This document shows, piece by piece, positions 23,889-32,313 of a stretch of DNA of 64,000 nucleotides. The notes below the pieces were generated by a model. That model was given only the letters and a program-made list of their open reading frames with translations. It was not told where the DNA came from and ran no database searches. The stretch lies in contig JAEYWX010000022.1 of the NCBI GenBank assembly GCA_023428755.1, forward strand, positions 62,001 through 126,000, given 5' to 3'. The stretch comes from Bacteroidota bacterium. GTDB taxonomy: Bacteria; Bacteroidota; Bacteroidia; Chitinophagales; Chitinophagaceae. A program made the translations under genes and the position numbers. How positions within the stretch are numbered: the stretch's first letter is position 1; every line of letters begins with the position of its first letter.

Positions 23889-26009
23889 GTGATTAAGTTT
23901 TTCCCGGATTCTGCCCTTGTGCAGTTGGAGTTTGATAAAGTGAAGGCCTTGTTACATGCGCATTGTAAAACAGAATATGCGAAAGACAAGGCAGAGAATC
24001 TTCGTATCCATACACGAAAAGAATACATTCAGTTAGAATTGCGGCAGAGCTATGAAATGATGTTGCTGCAACAGCAAGGCCAGTATTTTCCTGTTGATTA
24101 TATTTTAAACTTATCCAGGGAATTAAAACTGTTGTCGATTCCCGGAGCGGTGTTAACAGAGGAGCAGTTGGTGCTTATCCGTAAGCTGGCTGAAAATACA
24201 CAAAGCATTTTCCGTTGGTTTGATGCTGATCGTCGATCAGCGTACCCGGCATTAACGCAGGTAATTGAAGGAACCTATTACGAAAAAGTAATTCTGGAAT
24301 TGATCAATGATGTGCTGGACGATGGCGGTATGGTAAAAGATGATGCCAGTGAAGAGTTGCGTGATATACGCATGAGTTTATACCGCAAGCGGAATGAGTT
24401 GCGTCGTGAGTTTGAAAAGGTGTTGAAGAAATTACAGAAGCAGGGTTATGTAGCCGATATTGAAGAATCGTTTTTAAGCGGCAGAAGGGTGGTGGCGTTG
24501 TTTGCTGAACAAAAGCGACAGGTGAAAGGAATTTTACATGGTGAAAGTGAAACAAGACGTACGGTTTTTATTGAACCCGAAGAAACGATTGAACTGAACA
24601 ATGATATTTTCAGTTTAGAGAATGAAGAACGCCGGGAAGTGTATCGTATTCTACGTGCATTAACAGAACAACTTTCGGTGTATGCGTCGTTGCTTACAAC
24701 CTATCATACTGTATTGGGTGAATATGATTTTATAAAAGCAAAAGCAAAGCTTGGAGTGGATATGCAGGCAAACTTTCCAATGCTTACGGATAAAGCTTTG
24801 ATCTCACTGCGTGATGCTTATCATCCCCTCTTACTGCTCTACAATAAGAAAAATCAAAGGCCAACGATTCCAACACAGGTTCGGCTCGATGAAAAAAGCA
24901 GAATCCTGGTGATATCAGGACCCAATGCCGGTGGTAAAACCGTAACCATGAAAACCGTTGGCCTCATGCAATTGATGGTGCAGAGTGGTTTGCTGGTGCC
25001 GGTACATCCCGACAGTGAGTTCGGTATTTTTAAACAGGTGATGATCCATATTGGCGATACGCAAAGTATCGAATACGATTTGAGTACATACAGCAGTCAT
25101 TTGCTGCACATGAAACATTTCATGGAAACAGCCAATGGCCGCACCTTGTTTTTTATTGATGAATTGGGTAGTGGAAGTGATCCTAACCTGGGTGGTGCGT
25201 TTGCCGAAGTGATCTTACAGGAGCTGGTGAAAAAACATTCACTGGGTATTGTAACAACGCACTATCTCAATTTGAAAGTAATGGCCAACCATACTCCGGG
25301 TATTGTAAACGGTGCCATGAGTTTTGATGAAAAGAGTTTGCAGCCATTGTACAAACTCATCCTCGGTAAACCGGGTAGCTCGTATACGTTTGCGATCGCC
25401 GAACGTATTGGATTGGACAAAAAACTCATCGACCGTGCAAGAGCATTGGTTGATGAAGATCATTTCCGTTTAGACAAATTGCTGAACACTGCCGAAAGTG
25501 ATCTGCGTCAAATCGAAAAGAAAGAAAAAGACTTGCATCGCCTGCTCAAAGAAAATGAACGGCTCAAAAAAGAAATGGAGCAGGTGCTTAACAAAGAGAA
25601 ACACCAGCAACAGGTGGAACTGCTGAAGCAGCAGAATAAAATTACCGAAGACCGTATTGCTTACCTCAAGGATATGGATCGCAAACTCAAAGCCCTGGTG
25701 CACGAATGGAAACGCAGCAACAAAAAAGAGGAAGTGATGAAGCAGATGAATGCCTTGCTCTTTGACCAGCGACAGAAACAGGTAGCCGAGAAAAAAGATA
25801 AAAAGCTCAGCGAAAAATTCCAGGAAGTGGGTGGGGAAATAAAGCCCGGCGTAAAAGTAAAGATGATGAAGAACCGCCAGGTGGGTATCGTAAAAGAACT
25901 GCGTGGTAAAAATGCAGTGGTGCAACTGGGCGCCATTCCCATTACAGTCAATTTAACGGATTTGGTGGTGGTGGTAGATAAAGTGGAAGAAACGGAAACA
26001 AAAGTGTAA
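23889..26009 (+). CDS. mutS2: MutS2-family ATPase without a Smr domain
   Basis: A DNA-structure-binding ATPase; B. subtilis MutS2 also acts on collided ribosomes. The 706-residue protein has the core (SLRDAYHPLL), Walker A GPNAGGKTVTMKT, Walker B FFIDELGSGSDP, and TTHYLNLK. A long charged coiled coil and a KOW-like stretch (KVKMMKNRQVGIVKELRGK) follow, ending VDKVEETETKV. Usual MutS2 proteins continue into a C-terminal Smr endonuclease domain of about 80 residues, absent here. GTG 23889 is favoured by the promoter and by the homologous start IKFFPDSALVQLEFDK. Confidence 0.9.
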   Translation: MIKFFPDSALVQLEFDKVKALLHAHCKTEYAKDKAENLRIHTRKEYIQLELRQSYEMMLLQQQGQYFPVDYILNLSRELKLLSIPGAVLTEEQLVLIRKLAENTQSIFRWFDADRRSAYPALTQVIEGTYYEKVILELINDVLDDGGMVKDDASEELRDIRMSLYRKRNELRREFEKVLKKLQKQGYVADIEESFLSGRRVVALFAEQKRQVKGILHGESETRRTVFIEPEETIELNNDIFSLENEERREVYRILRALTEQLSVYASLLTTYHTVLGEYDFIKAKAKLGVDMQANFPMLTDKALISLRDAYHPLLLLYNKKNQRPTIPTQVRLDEKSRILVISGPNAGGKTVTMKTVGLMQLMVQSGLLVPVHPDSEFGIFKQVMIHIGDTQSIEYDLSTYSSHLLHMKHFMETANGRTLFFIDELGSGSDPNLGGAFAEVILQELVKKHSLGIVTTHYLNLKVMANHTPGIVNGAMSFDEKSLQPLYKLILGKPGSSYTFAIAERIGLDKKLIDRARALVDEDHFRLDKLLNTAESDLRQIEKKEKDLHRLLKENERLKKEMEQVLNKEKHQQQVELLKQQNKITEDRIAYLKDMDRKLKALVHEWKRSNKKEEVMKQMNALLFDQRQKQVAEKKDKKLSEKFQEVGGEIKPGVKVKMMKNRQVGIVKELRGKNAVVQLGAIPITVNLTDLVVVVDKVEETETKV

Positions 26010-26035
26010 TATTTTTTTTACCTGAAACGCTGTAC

Positions 26036-26062
26036 TGGCGGCCTTTTCGGCCGCCATTCTTT
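26036..26062 (+). terminator. Terminator after mutS2
   Basis: TGGCGGCC and GGCCGCCA form a perfect 8-bp stem with loop TTTTC, followed by TTCTTTTTTCTTTT. Confidence 0.85.
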
Positions 26063-26079
26063 TTTCTTTTGATCAATAA

Positions 26080-26110
26080 TTTGGGACAAATAATCTCTAA
26101 ACGTACATTT
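26080..26110 (+). promoter_or_regulatory. Promoter of tRNA-Ser
   Basis: TTTG (26080-26083), 19-base spacer, TACATTTG (26103-26110): a full match to the Bacteroidota TTTG-N19-TAnnTTTG consensus. The box ends only 4 bases before the mature tRNA 5' end. Confidence 0.75.
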
Positions 26111-26114
26111 GCGC

Positions 26115-26202
26115 CGGAGAGATGGCAGAGCGGTCGAATGCGGCGGTCTTGAAATCCGTTGACTGTCACAGGTCCGGGGGTTCGATTCCCTCTCTCTCCG
26201 CC
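26115..26202 (+). tRNA. tRNA-Ser (anticodon UGA)
   Basis: Acceptor arm GGAGAGA (26115-26121) pairs with TCTCTCC (26192-26198). The discriminator is G and the CCA is encoded (26200-26202). The anticodon loop is CTTGAAA with anticodon TGA. The long variable arm is typical of class II serine tRNAs, and the T arm contains GGTTCGATTCC. The position 31:39 pair appears as U-U, a slight irregularity. Confidence 0.93.
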
Positions 26203-26358
26203 AAGTAGTATACCGATCGGTGTTCCAAGCCGGTCGGTTTTTTTGTGTTGCTACTGCAAACGTTTGTTGAATTATTTCTTGCAGTTGCTGCTTTTTTTTG
26301 TTTCCGAAATGCGGTATAACCATCGGAATTTCACTATTTTACTGCCCAATTGTTGATT

Positions 26359-29049
26359 ATGAAGATTCAATTCTATCTGCGTTTCTCTACGCAGTATGGC
26401 CAGAGCCTGTATGTTTCGGGAAACTGCAGCGGGCTTGGCAATAACGATGCAACTGCCGCTTTACCCATGCAATACCTGTCAGATGAATTCTGGACGGTAA
26501 CCATTGAATTAGGGAAAGATTTTGAAAACGATCTGCAATACAATTATATCCTGCAAAACGAAAATGGCGAACAGGTAATTGAATGGGGCGATGACCGTAT
26601 CATTGAAGTGATGAAACTGCAGGCAGAGGAGTTAACTCTCATCGATACCTGGAACCATGCTGGTGAATTTGAAAATGCATTTTATACCCAGCCGTTCCAG
26701 CAGGTCTTACTTCCAAAACGAAAAGAAGGCAAAGCAAAATCGCTGAAGAATGTAACCCATATTTTCAAAGTAAAAGCACCCTTGCTGAAAGCCGATGAAG
26801 TGCTTTGTGTTGCAGGCAGCAATGCTACGCTGGCCAACTGGAGCACAACCGAGCCTGTGCTGTTGCAATGCGAAGGCAACTGGTGGACGGCCCGGCTGAA
26901 TTTTTCCAACGAAAGTTTTCCCGTTGCGTATAAGTATGGTGTGTACAATACAACTTCAAAAACCTTTGTTGCGTTTGAAAATGGTAACAACCGAATGTTG
27001 TACGATGCTGCTGCCAAAAAGAAGATCTGCATTTTGCAGGATGGGTTTGCACAACTGCCCAACAACACATGGAAGGGAGCAGGCGTAGCCATTCCCGTCT
27101 TTAGCCTGCGTACACAAAAAAGTTGTGGCGTTGGTGAGTTTACCGATATGAAGGAATTGGTGAATTGGGCAAAGAAGGTTGATCTGAAACTGATTCAACT
27201 ATTACCCATCAACGATACTACTGCCACACATACCTGGCTCGATTCGTATCCCTATGCTGCCATTTCTGCATTTGCATTGCATCCCCTGTTTTTGAATATT
27301 GAAGCAGTTGCAGGAAATGCCAACCATCCCGTTGTAAAATCAGTAAAAAAGAAACAGAAAGAACTCAATGCATTGCCCGATATTGATTACGAAGCAGTGA
27401 TGAAAGTAAAGTGGGCGGCTATCAAAGAATTGTATACGGAGCAAAAGAAAGCCATGCATGAAGATGCAGCGTTTTTTGAATTCTTTGAAATCAACCGTCA
27501 TTGGTTGGTACCATATGCAGCGTTCAGTTATTTGCGTGATAAATACAAAACGCCTGATTTCAGTAAATGGAAAACACACAGCGTTTACCACGAAACATCC
27601 ATTCAGAAATTTGTTGATCCTGCTCAAAAACACTACGATGAAATAGCACTCTATTATTTCATCCAGTATCATTTGCATTTGCAGCTAAAAGCAGCTACCG
27701 ATTATGCACACAGCAATGGCATTGTTGTAAAAGGCGATATTCCCATTGGTATTTACAGAAACAGTTGCGATGCATGGGTTGAACCGGAACTGTACAACAT
27801 GCGTATGCAGGCAGGTGCGCCGCCCGATGATTTTGCAGTGAAAGGACAGAACTGGGGTTTCCCTACCTACAACTGGCAACGAATGGCGCAGGATAATTTC
27901 AAATGGTGGCGACAGCGTTTTGAACAAATGAGTGCTTACTTCGATGCATTTCGAATTGATCATATACTTGGCTTTTTCCGCATCTGGAGTATTCCCATGC
28001 ATGCAGTAGAAGGCATTATGGGTTATTTTGTTCCGGCCCTTCCTGTACACATCAATGAGTTTGGACAACGTGGTATGTGGTTCGATTATCAACGTCTTTG
28101 CCGACCATTCATTACCGATGCGGTATTGGCTGAACTGATGGGAGGTGATACGGAAGTACTGAAACCTTTTTTGAACGACATTGGTGAAGGACGGTATGAA
28201 CTGAAAGAAGATTTCAACACCCAACGCAAAGTAGAAGACTATTTTGAGCAGTTGGAAAAGAGCGATCTCAATCACCGCATTAAAACCGGTTTGTTTGATT
28301 GCATCAGCAATGTGATCTTGTTTGAAGTGGATGGCAGCAACGGGCAACAGTTTCATTTTCGCATCAGCATGAGTTCAACCACTTCGTTCCGTTATCTCGA
28401 TGATAACTCGAAGCGGAATCTTGATGCGTTGTATGTAAATTATTTTTTCCGCCGGCAGGATGATTTCTGGCGCAAAGAAGCACTGGCCAAGCTTCCTTCG
28501 TTAAAACGTTCTACCAATATGTTGGTGTGTGGCGAAGATCTGGGCATGGTGCCCGATTGTGTACCAGATGTAATGAAGCAAATGGGTATGCTGAGTCTGG
28601 AAATTCAACGCATGCCAAAAGATCCAAACACACAATTCTTTCATCCGGCAAATGCGCCATACATGAGTGTGGTTACACCCAGCACACACGATATGAGCAC
28701 TATCCGTGGCTGGTGGGAAGAAGACCGTACACAAACACAAAAATTTTATACCAACGAGTTGAGCCAACATGGCGAAGCGCCTTATTTCTGTGAACCATGG
28801 ATCGTTCGCAGCATTATTGCACAGCATTTGTATTCGCCAGCGATGTGGAGTATTTTCCAGATACAGGAATTGCTGGGCATGAGTGAAAAGCTGCGGCGGG
28901 AAAACCCACACGACGAACGCATTAATGTACCGGCCAATCCAAAAAATTACTGGCGTTACCGCATGCACATCAACCTGGAAGACCTGCAGAACGAAGATGA
29001 GTTTAACAGCGAAATAAAAGGGTTTGTGATAACAAGTGGGAGAGGATAG
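26359..29049 (+). CDS. malQ: 4-alpha-glucanotransferase with two N-terminal starch-binding domains
   Basis: Transfers alpha-1,4-glucan chains and processes maltodextrins. The 896-residue protein begins with two CBM20 domains (about 1-105 and 125-235; FSTQYGQSLYVSGN, APLLKADEVLCVAGS). A GH77 catalytic domain follows. Catalytic residues are visible: Asp534 (DAFRIDH), Glu726 (CGEDLG) and Asp778 (STHDMST). This layout recalls plant cytosolic DPE2. ATG 26359 is chosen over in-frame starts at 26350 for its good match to MKIQFYL. It stands alone after tRNA-Ser but shares its pathway with the glg genes downstream. Confidence 0.94.
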   Translation: MKIQFYLRFSTQYGQSLYVSGNCSGLGNNDATAALPMQYLSDEFWTVTIELGKDFENDLQYNYILQNENGEQVIEWGDDRIIEVMKLQAEELTLIDTWNHAGEFENAFYTQPFQQVLLPKRKEGKAKSLKNVTHIFKVKAPLLKADEVLCVAGSNATLANWSTTEPVLLQCEGNWWTARLNFSNESFPVAYKYGVYNTTSKTFVAFENGNNRMLYDAAAKKKICILQDGFAQLPNNTWKGAGVAIPVFSLRTQKSCGVGEFTDMKELVNWAKKVDLKLIQLLPINDTTATHTWLDSYPYAAISAFALHPLFLNIEAVAGNANHPVVKSVKKKQKELNALPDIDYEAVMKVKWAAIKELYTEQKKAMHEDAAFFEFFEINRHWLVPYAAFSYLRDKYKTPDFSKWKTHSVYHETSIQKFVDPAQKHYDEIALYYFIQYHLHLQLKAATDYAHSNGIVVKGDIPIGIYRNSCDAWVEPELYNMRMQAGAPPDDFAVKGQNWGFPTYNWQRMAQDNFKWWRQRFEQMSAYFDAFRIDHILGFFRIWSIPMHAVEGIMGYFVPALPVHINEFGQRGMWFDYQRLCRPFITDAVLAELMGGDTEVLKPFLNDIGEGRYELKEDFNTQRKVEDYFEQLEKSDLNHRIKTGLFDCISNVILFEVDGSNGQQFHFRISMSSTTSFRYLDDNSKRNLDALYVNYFFRRQDDFWRKEALAKLPSLKRSTNMLVCGEDLGMVPDCVPDVMKQMGMLSLEIQRMPKDPNTQFFHPANAPYMSVVTPSTHDMSTIRGWWEEDRTQTQKFYTNELSQHGEAPYFCEPWIVRSIIAQHLYSPAMWSIFQIQELLGMSEKLRRENPHDERINVPANPKNYWRYRMHINLEDLQNEDEFNSEIKGFVITSGRG

Positions 29050-29085
29050 AAATATCAACAAGGATAAAAAATTACAACCAATTAG

Positions 29086-29592
29086 TTGAAAGCCCTTTCT
29101 GAAATAGTTATAAATGTGGATAAAGACACTTTGACTTTATCGCAAAGTAGAAAGTCATTTGTTAAAAATATTTTGTACTTCTGCTTTTTATGTCTTTTTA
29201 TTCTTGGGGGTCTTTCTTTGTTTTATTTCTTCCTAAATGATAGAATTAATATTTGGACATATATTGTTTCCGCATCCATTATTGTATTACTGTATTTTTT
29301 ACTAAATAAAAAAAGATTAAGGAGTGCAATTATTAAGCTACGAATAAATGGTAACTTCTTAATTATTAATGATCAAATTAAATTTGATGTTACTTGTAAC
29401 AAAAAAATGATTTTATATGAGTTTACAGGTGAAACTTTGATTAACACTGAAGGTAATTTATTTTTAAATCTAAATAATTGCGAGTATCCATTAGCTTATG
29501 GTGTTACGTTAAATACTATTGATCAAATACACAAAGCGATAGATCTATTTTTTGGAGAGCCCATTTTACTTGAAAAAGGTAAAATATATTAA
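29086..29592 (+). CDS. Small AT-rich protein with two transmembrane helices
   Basis: A 168-residue product starting at TTG 29086, directly after an in-frame TAG. Two hydrophobic helices lie near residues 27-49 and 55-72, followed by a soluble beta-rich domain. Base composition is markedly AT-rich compared with malQ upstream and the epimerase downstream, with poly-A/T runs. The architecture (N-terminal double helix, soluble tail) resembles the gene at 12420, but sequence similarity was not established. Function unknown. Confidence 0.5.
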   Translation: MKALSEIVINVDKDTLTLSQSRKSFVKNILYFCFLCLFILGGLSLFYFFLNDRINIWTYIVSASIIVLLYFLLNKKRLRSAIIKLRINGNFLIINDQIKFDVTCNKKMILYEFTGETLINTEGNLFLNLNNCEYPLAYGVTLNTIDQIHKAIDLFFGEPILLEKGKIY

Positions 29593-29675
29593 AGTGATAT
29601 AATTTTCTGCCGCTGTTAGTGTAAGTGTTGGTTGCCTGACCAACAAGTTTTTTTCGAAAAATTAATAAAATTAAA

Positions 29676-30713
29676 ATGCCTTTAGCAGTCAGATATAAAC
29701 AAACCGAACTTCCGTTTCACTATCCCTTCACCATTTCCAAAGGAACCAAAACACATCAGCCTGCATTGCTGGTTGAGTTGGAGCATCGTGGTGCAAGAGG
29801 GTATGGCGAAGCACCGGCTATTGCGTATTACAATATTCCGGTGGAGAAGATGATCGAAGACCTGAAACGCAAAAAAATCTTTGTGGAGAAATTTGCGTTC
29901 ACCGATCCGGAACGTTACTGGCATTACCTGCATCATTTGTTTCCGCAAAATCATTTTCTCGTTTGTGCATTGGATATTGCCACCTGGGATATGTATGGCA
30001 AGCTCCGCAACAAGCCATTGTATCAACTCTGGAATCTGGATTATAGCAAAGCTCCTCTGTGCGATTATACCATTGGCATTGATTCGGTAGAAAAGATGGT
30101 GGAGAAAATGAACGCAAAACCCTGGCCCATCTACAAAATAAAAGTGGGCGTGCCCGGTGATGTGGAACTGGTGGCAGCATTGCGTAAACATACCGATGCT
30201 GTGTTTCGGGTAGATGCAAATGCAGGGTGGACATTGGAAGAAGCATTGCAAAAAATTCCGCAGTTGAAAGAACTCGGTGTTGAATTGGTAGAGCAACCAT
30301 TGGCAAAAGATAATTGGGAAGGAATGAAACGGTTGTTCAGCGAATCACCGCTACCGCTCATTGCAGATGAATCCTGCGTGTACGAAACTGATGTGGAGAA
30401 ATGTTTTGGTCATTTTCATGGTATCAATATCAAACTCACCAAGTGCAGCGGTATTACACCTGCCCGTCGGATGATCGAAAAAGCAAGGGAACTCAACCTA
30501 AAGATCATGATCGGTTGTATGAACGAATCAACGATTGGCTCGGCCGCCATCGCTCATTTGGCACCGTTAGTGGATTATGTAGATATGGATGGGCCGTTGT
30601 TATTAGCCGAAGATGTGGCCAGCGGATTGACTTATGAATATGGAAAAGTAGGAGTGAGTGATAGACCGGGATTGGGAGTTCAATTGCTTAATCCCAAACT
30701 TATGCAAATTTGA
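29676..30713 (+). CDS. Dipeptide epimerase (enolase superfamily)
   Basis: Probable L-Ala-D/L-Glu epimerase or a related dipeptide epimerase. The metal ligands and catalytic residues are visible in the standard order: KIK with Lys154/Lys156, Asp180 (RVDANAG), Glu206 (VEQP), Asp231 (ADES), Lys256 (IKLTK) and the DMDGP signature at 303-307. 345 residues. Such enzymes act in murein-peptide recycling; the exact substrate is uncertain. It overlaps the convergent Uma2 gene by 14 bases. Confidence 0.88.
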   Translation: MPLAVRYKQTELPFHYPFTISKGTKTHQPALLVELEHRGARGYGEAPAIAYYNIPVEKMIEDLKRKKIFVEKFAFTDPERYWHYLHHLFPQNHFLVCALDIATWDMYGKLRNKPLYQLWNLDYSKAPLCDYTIGIDSVEKMVEKMNAKPWPIYKIKVGVPGDVELVAALRKHTDAVFRVDANAGWTLEEALQKIPQLKELGVELVEQPLAKDNWEGMKRLFSESPLPLIADESCVYETDVEKCFGHFHGINIKLTKCSGITPARRMIEKARELNLKIMIGCMNESTIGSAAIAHLAPLVDYVDMDGPLLLAEDVASGLTYEYGKVGVSDRPGLGVQLLNPKLMQI

Positions 30714-31272
30714 TTCCTTCGTAAATGTTACTGAGCGGCATGGGTTTGCCGATTGTCTTCAGTTCAAATACATCCGTTGCATTTTTGTAGTCAGTAAGTG
30801 TCCACGAATCATCTGTATTGCGACGGTATAACTCTACATGATGTTTTGCAGAGTCAACCAATACATATTCCTGCAAGCTGGGTATATCTCTGTAAAGTGA
30901 AAATTTTACACCTTTATCATAATTGGCTGTCGATACAGAAAGAATTTCAAACAGCACCGATGGGTTCAGTAATGTATCGAATGTGTGATCCAGAAATTGC
31001 GGTTCGCCACAAACAATTAAAATATCAGGATAAGTATAAAGTGTATTTTCTTTTACATGCACCCGCAAGTTACTTCCGAGGGAGCGACAATTTTTCCCTT
31101 TGAGAAAGGAATGTAACTCCCCACGAATATTATCTTCAATCAAATTGTGTTCATAGGAAGCACCACTCATGTTAAAGATTTCACCTTTGTAAAACTCATG
31201 GCGCTCCAAACTTTCTCTTTCAAAAGCCAGGTATTCTTCTTGTGTGTAATATTTTACAGCAGGAGTTGCCAT
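30700..31272 (-). CDS. Uma2-family putative nuclease
   Basis: A 190-residue protein of the Uma2/DUF820 family, a PD-(D/E)xK-type fold. The pattern YPDILIVC, VLFEILSVST and YDKGVKFSLYRDIPSLQEYVLVD gives the acidic and lysine residues of the predicted active site. Function in the cell is unknown; many Bacteroidota and cyanobacterial genomes hold multiple copies. A second member is at 51465. Confidence 0.8.
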   Translation of the reverse strand: MATPAVKYYTQEEYLAFERESLERHEFYKGEIFNMSGASYEHNLIEDNIRGELHSFLKGKNCRSLGSNLRVHVKENTLYTYPDILIVCGEPQFLDHTFDTLLNPSVLFEILSVSTANYDKGVKFSLYRDIPSLQEYVLVDSAKHHVELYRRNTDDSWTLTDYKNATDVFELKTIGKPMPLSNIYEGIKFA

Positions 31273-31289
31273 GTGTTAAAGGTAAAAAA

Positions 31290-31310
31290 AAAGGCGGAAT
31301 GTCCGCCTTT
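31290..31310 (-). terminator. Terminator after the ROK kinase gene
   Basis: AAAGGCGGA (31290-31298) and TCCGCCTTT (31302-31310) pair exactly around a 3-base loop. On the minus strand the stem is followed by a T-run (TTTTTTACC), so it ends leftward transcripts. Confidence 0.75.
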
Positions 31311-31317
31311 TCATCTC

Positions 31318-32277
31318 TTACGCATCCCACACCAATGCACTTGCACCAAGTATGGCCGCATCAGCTTCTTTTAGATCGCTGTATAGAATCTTTACTTTGT
31401 TTTTGAAGATCTGGATCAGATTCGCTTCCATAGCCTGCACCGTTGGGTTCAGAATCAAATCACCGGCTTTGGTCAGTCCGCCAAACAACACAATAGCCTG
31501 TGGCGAAGAAAACATCACAAAGTTGGCGAGTGCTTCACCCAATATCTGTCCTGTAAATTCAAATATCTGGTTGGCAATGGCATCACCTTGTTCTGCACAT
31601 TTAAAAACAGTTTCGCTGGTTAAATCGTCAATGGCATAATTGCGGAGCAGACTCGGTGCTTTGGGATTATCGTTCAGCATTTCAATCGCTGTTTCACGTA
31701 CACCCGTAGCAGATGCATACGATTCCAACGATCCACGCACACCGGTTCCTTTGTGCAATCGTCCGCCGGGACGAATAACGGTATGCCCCAGTTCACCAGC
31801 AAAACCATCATAGCCCAATACAATTTTTCCATCGATCACAATGCCACTTCCTACACCTGTTCCTAATGTAATGGTTATGAAATGTTTCATGCCCTTTGCA
31901 ACACCATACATCATTTCACCAACGGCTGCAGCATTGGCATCGTTGGTGAGTTTTGTTGGCAGGCCAAATTTTTTCTCAATCAAATCTGCAACCGGAATAA
32001 TGCCTTTCCATTTCAGATTTGGTGCATATTCAATGGTGCCCGTATAGTAATTCCCATTGGGCGCACCTACACCAATTCCTTTGAAAACGTCATTGCCGCC
32101 ATGTGTTGCGATCATTAACCGAAGTTTGCCATGCAATGCTTCAATAAAGTCTTCTGCATTTTCATATTCATCGGTTCGCATGCGATCCTGCTCAAGGATG
32201 ATTCCATGCCGGTCAACAATACCAAACTTGGTATTCGTTCCGCCGATATCAATACCTACTGATAATTCTTTATTCAT
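31318..32277 (-). CDS. ROK-family sugar kinase lacking the zinc-binding cysteines
   Basis: Probable glucokinase of the ROK superfamily, 319 residues. The ATP site DIGGTNTK (10-17), catalytic Asp113 in NDANAAA, and GELGH at 161-165 (Glu162, His165) are all present. The usual zinc motif CxCGxxGCxE is replaced by L-H-K-G-T-G-V-R-G-S-L-E at 174-185, so three cysteines are lost. It sits beside a sugar transporter and glycogen genes, consistent with phosphorylating imported glucose. Confidence 0.88.
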   Translation of the reverse strand: MNKELSVGIDIGGTNTKFGIVDRHGIILEQDRMRTDEYENAEDFIEALHGKLRLMIATHGGNDVFKGIGVGAPNGNYYTGTIEYAPNLKWKGIIPVADLIEKKFGLPTKLTNDANAAAVGEMMYGVAKGMKHFITITLGTGVGSGIVIDGKIVLGYDGFAGELGHTVIRPGGRLHKGTGVRGSLESYASATGVRETAIEMLNDNPKAPSLLRNYAIDDLTSETVFKCAEQGDAIANQIFEFTGQILGEALANFVMFSSPQAIVLFGGLTKAGDLILNPTVQAMEANLIQIFKNKVKILYSDLKEADAAILGASALVWDA

Positions 32278-32313
32278 TGTACCTCTGTTTTCAGTCTATA
32301 AATAAATGAATGA

